Positions 7,660 through 12,987 of a stretch of 12,987 nt of DNA are shown here, in pieces. The stretch comes from Bacteroidetes/Chlorobi group bacterium ChocPot_Mid (GTDB taxonomy: Bacteria > Bacteroidota > Ignavibacteria > Kapaibacteriales > UBA2268), in the NCBI GenBank assembly GCA_003731675.1, contig RCNQ01000037.1:1-12987 (forward strand). Direction: 5' to 3'. The position numbers were made by a program, and so were the translations under genes. The notes beneath the pieces are model-generated. The model made no database searches, had not been told where the DNA came from, and saw only the letters and a program-made list of their open reading frames with translations. Position 1 is the first letter of the stretch, and the number at the start of each line of letters is the position of its first letter.

Positions 7660-8667
7660 ATGACAATAGAAACTTTAAAATCAATAATAGCAACTGCTCA
7701 GGGTAAAACTATTGCAGTTATCGGTGATGTTATGCTCGACAGATTTTTTTGGGGTTCTGTTTCGAGAATATCTCCCGAAGCACCAGTACCCGTGGTTGAT
7801 GTCGAAGACGAATCTTTCCATCTCGGGGGTGCCGCTAATGTAGCTAATAATCTAAAATCTCTCGGATTAAATCCTATTTTATTCGGAATAATCGGCAATG
7901 ATTTATCAGGTGAAAAATTTATTGATATAGCAAATGAATCAGGTATTAATCCAAAGGGTCTTTTCAAAGATAAAGACCGACCTACTACAGTCAAAACAAG
8001 AATCATCGGTAACAACCAGCATATAGTTCGCCTTGACAGAGAAGTAAGAACAAAAATAAACACTGATGCAGAAGTTTCAATTTTATCAACATTCAAATCA
8101 GACACAAATATTTCAGGAGTTATCTTTGGTGATTATAATAAAGGGACTATTTCTCAATACCTGATTGATGAAATTACCTCTTATGCTAATCAAAAAGCTA
8201 TCCCGGTTTATGTTGACCCAAAATACGATAATTTCTTCGCTTATAAAAATTCAACATTCTTCAAACCTAACAAAAAAGAAGCTTCTACTGCTTTAAACAA
8301 AGAAATCAAATCCAGTGAAGATTTAATCAATGCAGGAAAAAATTTGATGGAGATGCTTCTGCCAAAAAATTTATTACTCACTTTAGGTGCGAAAGGAATG
8401 ATGCTTTTTGAATCATCGGGAGAAATCTGGCATGTCCCAACAATAGCCCGCCACATTGCTGATGTTTCTGGTGCAGGTGATACTGCTATTGCTACTTTAG
8501 CTGCAGCAACTGCTGGTGGTGCTTCTGCACAAGATGCCGCCATGCTTGCTAACTATGCTTCCGGTGCTGTTTGTGAATTACCCGGAATTGTACCAATTAC
8601 ACCTGATTTATTAACAAATGCAATTAAAAAAAGCAATAATCTTTTCCTGAGTAAAGTGTTTATTTAA
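7660..8667 (+). CDS. rfaE1: D-glycero-beta-D-manno-heptose-7-phosphate kinase (stand-alone HldE kinase domain)
   Basis: PfkB-family sugar kinase that phosphorylates heptose 7-phosphate to the 1,7-bisphosphate on the way to ADP-heptose, the precursor of the LPS inner core. The 335 residues match the kinase half of E. coli HldE. Visible motifs are IGDVMLDRFFWG (21-32), the family-diagnostic VSRISPEAPVPVV (34-46), GGAANVANNLKSLG (56-69), KPNKKEA (202-208), TLGAKGM (241-247) and DVSGAGDT (268-275), whose Asp274 is the catalytic base. No adenylyltransferase domain follows, so a separate rfaE2/hldC is expected elsewhere in the genome. The start is ATG 7660, with no Shine-Dalgarno. Its TAA directly abuts the stop codon of the convergent barrel gene. 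Confidence 0.93.
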   Translation: MTIETLKSIIATAQGKTIAVIGDVMLDRFFWGSVSRISPEAPVPVVDVEDESFHLGGAANVANNLKSLGLNPILFGIIGNDLSGEKFIDIANESGINPKGLFKDKDRPTTVKTRIIGNNQHIVRLDREVRTKINTDAEVSILSTFKSDTNISGVIFGDYNKGTISQYLIDEITSYANQKAIPVYVDPKYDNFFAYKNSTFFKPNKKEASTALNKEIKSSEDLINAGKNLMEMLLPKNLLLTLGAKGMMLFESSGEIWHVPTIARHIADVSGAGDTAIATLAAATAGGASAQDAAMLANYASGAVCELPGIVPITPDLLTNAIKKSNNLFLSKVFI

Positions 8668-9579
8668 TTATAACCTTGTCATCCAGGTAAAATTCAATCC
8701 AATAGTGTAATTATTACCAAGTTGGTATCCGTTGTAATATTGATAAATAGGATAATCGAATAATGCTGATACGTTAAATTGACCTAATGTGTAATTTATC
8801 TGTGGGGCAACGTGGAAAAACAAGCCACCTGAATCCTTATGCTCTTCTCCATTTATTTTATCTTTCAATCTATACTCATTCCTTAATTCAATAATTCCCG
8901 TAAGATTTTTCAATATACCTTTGGTGTAATAAAGTGACGTATTTACAGTTGGTCCGTATTGATATTCACTTTTATTCTCAAAATTATATTCCGAACGATT
9001 GATTACAAAAAAATGCATGTCTGCTTTTTTATTGCCTAAATGGAAAAATGCCTGAAATATTATTCCATAAGCCCCGGTTGAAGGTCTGACATGCTGTGGC
9101 AAATTCTCTTGTTTGAGTTCAAGTGGTAATCTTGCACCTAAACCCATGGTAAACTCTATCTCTTTCACAATACTGCTAAACAAATTATACTTGCCAATAA
9201 CTGACAGATGAGAAAGCCCTGAACCCTCAGCATTATTTGAACCAAAATCTTGTAGCTTTCTTGGAAAATATCCGATTTCTGTTTCTAATGTTATATCTTC
9301 TGTAAATCCATAGCCAAGCATCAAACTTGAAAACTGTGTTTCATAATGTTCGACAATATCTTTTTCGGCTCTTGCATCACCTCTAAAAAATTTATCCCCA
9401 TAAGAATAGCTATAAAACAAACTTGCCCTGAAATAATCTTCCCTAAGTAACCCTACATTTGCTGTCCCACCTATTGGTGTCAATCCACCTACTGCCGCTC
9501 CTCCGACACAACCACATTGACTATATAAATATGTTGATGTTACTGTTATCAGTAATATTAAATAAAATAAATTTCTCAT
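8668..9579 (-). CDS. Predicted outer-membrane beta-barrel protein with N-terminal CGC motif
   Basis: A 303-residue exported protein of no function I can name. Residues 1-20 form a signal peptide (Met-Arg, hydrophobic FYLILLITVT, then STYLYSQ), with cleavage likely before CGCVGGAAVGG. The following LTPIGGTANVGLL leads into alternating aromatic/polar strands such as YFRASLFYSYSYGDKFF, SSLMLGYGFTEDITLETEIGY, FTMGLGARLPLEL and a last strand YTIGLNFTWMTRL, the pattern of an outer-membrane beta-barrel. The Gln before the first Cys does not fit a normal lipobox, so I do not call it a lipoprotein. It begins 7 bases after the stop of the PNGase F-like gene, with an AAGAG ribosome-site-like stretch at the junction, so the two are probably co-transcribed. 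A transporter or porin-like role is possible but unproven. Confidence 0.75.
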   Translation of the reverse strand: MRNLFYLILLITVTSTYLYSQCGCVGGAAVGGLTPIGGTANVGLLREDYFRASLFYSYSYGDKFFRGDARAEKDIVEHYETQFSSLMLGYGFTEDITLETEIGYFPRKLQDFGSNNAEGSGLSHLSVIGKYNLFSSIVKEIEFTMGLGARLPLELKQENLPQHVRPSTGAYGIIFQAFFHLGNKKADMHFFVINRSEYNFENKSEYQYGPTVNTSLYYTKGILKNLTGIIELRNEYRLKDKINGEEHKDSGGLFFHVAPQINYTLGQFNVSALFDYPIYQYYNGYQLGNNYTIGLNFTWMTRL

Positions 9580-9586
9580 ACTCTTT

Positions 9587-12500
9587 TCACTTTTTTATAA
9601 ACTTGTTCTTAATATCAATTTTGTTATTATATACCCTTACAATGTAAGTCCCCGAAGCATAATTTTTGATACTTAATTTAACAGCAAAGTTCTCATTAAC
9701 AAAAACATTTTTTGAAAATACTCTTTCTCCGATGGAATTATATATCTCCATTTTTGCATCACCCAGAGGATAGTCCATTGAGATATTTAAGACTTCTTCT
9801 GCAGGATTTGGATATAAATAAATCAAATTCTCCAATCCGGCATCTTCTACCTTCAAAGTTTTACCTAAATCAAAAGAATAATAAATACCATAACCAAAAT
9901 CAGGATTAAAAGACTTAAGCAATTGGTCATTTTCACCATAAATCCTAATATAACCTTGCCCTTGTCCCTGATATGCCCAATATGAAAGACCAGTTTCCCT
10001 CATTGACAAAAATTCAAGAGTATAGCATCCTGGCTCCAATGTGATTTCATCTTTGTAAAGTGTATTTGCTGTTAAATTAGTCTTACTGAATACTACCTGA
10101 CCAGCATAATTCCTTATATTGTAAATATAATATTGCGGTTCATTATTTGTTTTATACCATATATACATCTTCTTAGTATAGTAATCAGGCAGATTGAATT
10201 TTGTTGTGTAAGTATTATTTGCCAAATATTCATCAGCAATACCATTTACTTGTTGAACTTCTGCGGTAAACTCGTGTTTGTCATCTCCAATTAAAAATTC
10301 ATATCCGTCAATTGGTATCATAATAGTATCAAGGGTATGCGGAAGTAAATTTCCTTGCCATGTATAATTCTGTATTGTTCCACCAGAAACCTTATATTGT
10401 ATATTCAGAGAACTAATCTGGATTTTCCCATTATTTCTCAAAACAATAGACGGAGGATAACATTCAGTTATATATCTTGAATAATATGGTTCATTATTAG
10501 GAGAAATTATATTATAGACTTCAGCATCAAGATTATAATATGAATCCGAATATTCAAAAAGTTCCATATTCGCTACATAATTTCCTCCACCCATCCCCTG
10601 ATTATCAGCAGGTACGGGAGTAATGTCATAATCAATAACCACTGAGTCTGAATTAACCAGTTTTGTTATCTCATAATCATAATCATAAACCATATCGCCT
10701 GGACACCAACCTTCTCTTTCTCCAGGCCATGTGCCTCCTTGAGGAAAAATCGGATTTAATCCGCATTGTGTATATCTCCAAATATGTTGATTCGCTATCT
10801 GAGTACCATTGGCAAATAAATAATGCACATTATCCTTCCATTCGCAACAATGAGGATAGTTCCCGTCATTGCTATTATGTCCATGCCCTGTTAACCTTGC
10901 TCTTACTTTGAATTCCTTTGCTTCAGGTAATAATTTTATACTCTTTGCAGAAAAGCTTATGTCCTCATCCAGATTCCTGTATGAATACGAACCCATAGGT
11001 CCCCAAATCTGATTAATCCTCAAGACATCTCTTGGTGGTGTCCCCTTGATAAACTCGAATTTCACATCAATCAATTCCTGTTGGTTTCCTGCTTCAAAAT
11101 CAACATCCCCTGTCAGTAAAGGTCTGTAATCTGTAACATCATAAATCCATGTGAATCCATCTTGTCCCAGATCCAAACCCTTACCGTATGGGGTTATATA
11201 CCTGCCAATTTCATAAGGTTGTGTTTTCTCAAAAGGATTTCCATAATAACTCAAAGTATCCTGTGCAAGAAAATCTGTGTATGGATAGTTCACTGAATCA
11301 ATCTTATTGCCGTTCTTATCAAATGTATAAAATGTCCCCGGCTCCCAAACATACTGTATATCCTTCGTCCTAACAAATTTATTATCAAGTTCGTATGTCA
11401 CAACTGTCATTGGCGAGTTAACAACATCATAACTGACTACAACCTCATCAGTCTGCTTTTCATATTCACCTTCTATCAAAAATACATTTGGAGACTTAGT
11501 TTGTGCCATTTGATTTTTAACATTCTTGCTCAAGGCATACTCCCTTTGAGCAGGAGCTCCAATTAAAATGCCATCATGACTTTTACCTGATTCATCTTTC
11601 AAAACAAAATTCTCCATCTTGTCCATTGTATAATTAACAATAAGCTTATCAAAGTTAGGATGGTTTTTGTTTATAGAGCTACTCATCCAATTTGCAATCG
11701 TACTACCTTCTAATGCATCATTCCAAATCCGAAATTCATCAATATCACAATCAAAATTACTACTCTCAGAAGCAAGTTTTAAAATTTTGTCAGCAGTAGG
11801 AAAGCTATCAGGAAATCTTCCTCTGATGTTCCCCTGCAATTCAGAACCATTCATATAAAACTTAATCCTACCATCATATTGTCCTTTTGTTGCATCATAA
11901 ACAATAGCAAAATGATTCCAGTTAGAGTTATAATCTACGTTTCCAACGACCATTATCCCATATCCTGAGCTGTCACCTGACTGAATATAATATCTCTTTG
12001 GCTGTTGATATTCCTCAGCTGTTTTAAACTGCAGAGCATCATCAATTTTAAAGAAAAAACTATGATTCCTCCATGCATCCAGCTTCAGCCACATCTCAAC
12101 TGTGAATTTTTTTGTTCCTTTCAACTCCTCAATCACACCACAGTTTACATAGTCATATCTTCCGTCAAATTCTAAATAATTATCTTTTGTCTCTGTTTTT
12201 ATGCAATCGGAAAAATCCCCAGCAGAAAGCACTATATTATTTGCATCTTCAATTGTATCATAGCATATCTGTAAAACAAAACCTTGAAAAGAAACAGATT
12301 TGAAATCCTCTAAAAAATTAATAAATACTTCTCCTGAATTTGTAATTTCCAAGTCTCCTTCAAATAATGTCTTAAATTCACCGGTTTCGAACTTATCCAG
12401 AATAGTTTTTGTTGATAATTTTGCACCAATAGTTAAGTTCTTAATGGTACCACCATTTGATTTGCAAATAAACTTCAATCTTCTGAAAGTCTTGCTTAAA

Positions 12501-12987
12501 AGTTCCTTGTTCTTTAAAAAATCTTTTGTAAAAAGCATCTGTATTTTCGTAGGTTTATTCTCCAAAACAAAATCATCATTGCCGTTTATCAATTCGTTTT
12601 GCTTTTCTGAGATAATATTGTTGATAGTTGCCTTCCTGACTGATTTCTGATATGTGTTTTTAGTCGGTGTCTTGATAAATTTCAATGTATCGGGAAAACC
12701 ACTGCCCCAGTTATATTTGGGTACTTTGTACAAAGTGGAATCCATGATACCCAAATGCTTGTAAACTATCAAATGAGCAAGATAATCCCATTCCCCGCAA
12801 TCGTATAGATCATGAGCAGTCTGCCTGTCACATTTTAAAGTAACATACATTAAAATTTTCCTGAACTTCTCATTCTCGTCTGGAAATTTCCATACATATC
12901 TTCTATTATTTATGTCAGTAAATTTCAAGGTCTGAACAACAACTTTATCATCCTGTGCTGATAATTCAATTACTGAAGATATCAGGA
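9587..12987 (-). CDS. Secreted PNGase F-like glycosidase with inserted LamG domain and T9SS sorting tail (N-terminus beyond right edge)
   Basis: PNGase F cleaves N-glycans from asparagine. Residues are numbered from the codon at 12928; the frame stays open to 12987 and encodes LISSVIELSAQ, the end of a signal peptide, so TTG 12928 is not the start. The order seen is: first PNGase F strands with ILMYVTLKCD and CGEWDYLAHLIVY (44-56); a beta module (about 121-245); a LamG/concanavalin-like domain (249-415: EFDGRYDYVNCG, FTVEMWLKLD, WNHFAIVYD, DIDEFRIWNDAL); then PNGase F resumes with YEIGRYITPYGKGLDLG (572-588), DVTDYRPLLTG (597-607), ELIDVKFEFIKGTPPRDVL (618-636), LTGHGH (679-684), CCEW (694-697) and EREGWCPGD (737-745). 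A CARDB-like domain (about 820-915), another beta domain (about 920-1025) and a type A sorting domain (YLYPNPAEEVLNI to GTYIVRVYNN, 1037-1102) follow. Asp48 and Glu696 match Asp60 and Glu206 of the Elizabethkingia enzyme. Deglycosidase activity is inferred. Confidence 0.85.
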   Translation of the reverse strand, partial: LISSVIELSAQDDKVVVQTLKFTDINNRRYVWKFPDENEKFRKILMYVTLKCDRQTAHDLYDCGEWDYLAHLIVYKHLGIMDSTLYKVPKYNWGSGFPDTLKFIKTPTKNTYQKSVRKATINNIISEKQNELINGNDDFVLENKPTKIQMLFTKDFLKNKELLSKTFRRLKFICKSNGGTIKNLTIGAKLSTKTILDKFETGEFKTLFEGDLEITNSGEVFINFLEDFKSVSFQGFVLQICYDTIEDANNIVLSAGDFSDCIKTETKDNYLEFDGRYDYVNCGVIEELKGTKKFTVEMWLKLDAWRNHSFFFKIDDALQFKTAEEYQQPKRYYIQSGDSSGYGIMVVGNVDYNSNWNHFAIVYDATKGQYDGRIKFYMNGSELQGNIRGRFPDSFPTADKILKLASESSNFDCDIDEFRIWNDALEGSTIANWMSSSINKNHPNFDKLIVNYTMDKMENFVLKDESGKSHDGILIGAPAQREYALSKNVKNQMAQTKSPNVFLIEGEYEKQTDEVVVSYDVVNSPMTVVTYELDNKFVRTKDIQYVWEPGTFYTFDKNGNKIDSVNYPYTDFLAQDTLSYYGNPFEKTQPYEIGRYITPYGKGLDLGQDGFTWIYDVTDYRPLLTGDVDFEAGNQQELIDVKFEFIKGTPPRDVLRINQIWGPMGSYSYRNLDEDISFSAKSIKLLPEAKEFKVRARLTGHGHNSNDGNYPHCCEWKDNVHYLFANGTQIANQHIWRYTQCGLNPIFPQGGTWPGEREGWCPGDMVYDYDYEITKLVNSDSVVIDYDITPVPADNQGMGGGNYVANMELFEYSDSYYNLDAEVYNIISPNNEPYYSRYITECYPPSIVLRNNGKIQISSLNIQYKVSGGTIQNYTWQGNLLPHTLDTIMIPIDGYEFLIGDDKHEFTAEVQQVNGIADEYLANNTYTTKFNLPDYYTKKMYIWYKTNNEPQYYIYNIRNYAGQVVFSKTNLTANTLYKDEITLEPGCYTLEFLSMRETGLSYWAYQGQGQGYIRIYGENDQLLKSFNPDFGYGIYYSFDLGKTLKVEDAGLENLIYLYPNPAEEVLNISMDYPLGDAKMEIYNSIGERVFSKNVFVNENFAVKLSIKNYASGTYIVRVYNNKIDIKNKFIKK
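9590..9829 (-). other. Type IX secretion C-terminal sorting domain (type A)
   Basis: The last 80 or so residues of the PNGase F-like protein. YPNPA is the opening signature, followed by LNISMDYPLGDAKMEIYNSIGERVF and ASGTYIVRVYNN, with a basic C-terminal end. This domain directs passage through the T9SS outer-membrane channel and is normally removed on attachment or release. It implies that the genome encodes PorU and the PorKLMN/SprA machinery. Confidence 0.88.

Noticed and set aside
9517..9525. Lipobox at the N-terminus of the barrel protein
   Set aside because: The residues before the first Cys are Tyr-Ser-Gln. Gln at -1 does not fit the lipobox, and ordinary signal peptidase I cleavage after Gln is more likely.
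12926..12928. TTG at 12928 as the start of the large minus-strand gene
   Set aside because: The frame is open to the window edge and the upstream codons read as the end of a signal peptide (LISSVIELSAQ). The true start lies beyond 12987.

Overview
The window looks like chromosomal DNA from an AT-rich, Gram-negative bacterium of the Bacteroidota/Chlorobiota/Ignavibacteriota (FCB) group. The supporting features are a C-terminal type IX secretion (T9SS) sorting domain, a Bacteroidota-type promoter (TTTG-N19-TAnnTTTG) in front of rpmG, the L33 type, weak use of Shine-Dalgarno sequences, and a gene for ADP-heptose (LPS core) synthesis. The sequence alone does not fix the genus.

Layout: (1) 1-3345, minus strand: mutL followed by dxs, whose 3' part runs off the left edge. 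(2) 3524-8667, plus strand: rpmG (L33), maeB (malic enzyme with a C-terminal phosphotransacetylase-like domain), rarA/mgsA and rfaE1 (heptose-7-phosphate kinase). Hairpin terminators follow rpmG (possible) and maeB (strong), so these genes probably form several transcripts rather than one operon. (3) 8668-12987, minus strand: a large secreted protein whose N-terminus lies beyond the right edge, followed 7 bases later by a predicted outer-membrane beta-barrel protein. rfaE1 and the barrel gene converge with their stop codons abutting.

The left two thirds is housekeeping: mismatch repair, isoprenoid precursor synthesis, translation, malate-to-pyruvate conversion, replication-fork maintenance and LPS core sugar synthesis. 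The accessory part is the right third. The large protein is a PNGase F-like (peptide-N-glycosidase F) enzyme. It retains the positions of Asp60 and Glu206 of the Elizabethkingia enzyme, but its N-terminal domain is split by about 510 residues containing a LamG-type lectin fold. Further beta domains and a T9SS tail follow. This is the most interesting object in the window. Secreted PNGase F relatives in Bacteroidota are known, so I do not claim a wholly new system.

No tRNA, rRNA, CRISPR array, insertion sequence or phage gene was seen. No gene-free stretch exceeds 178 bases.
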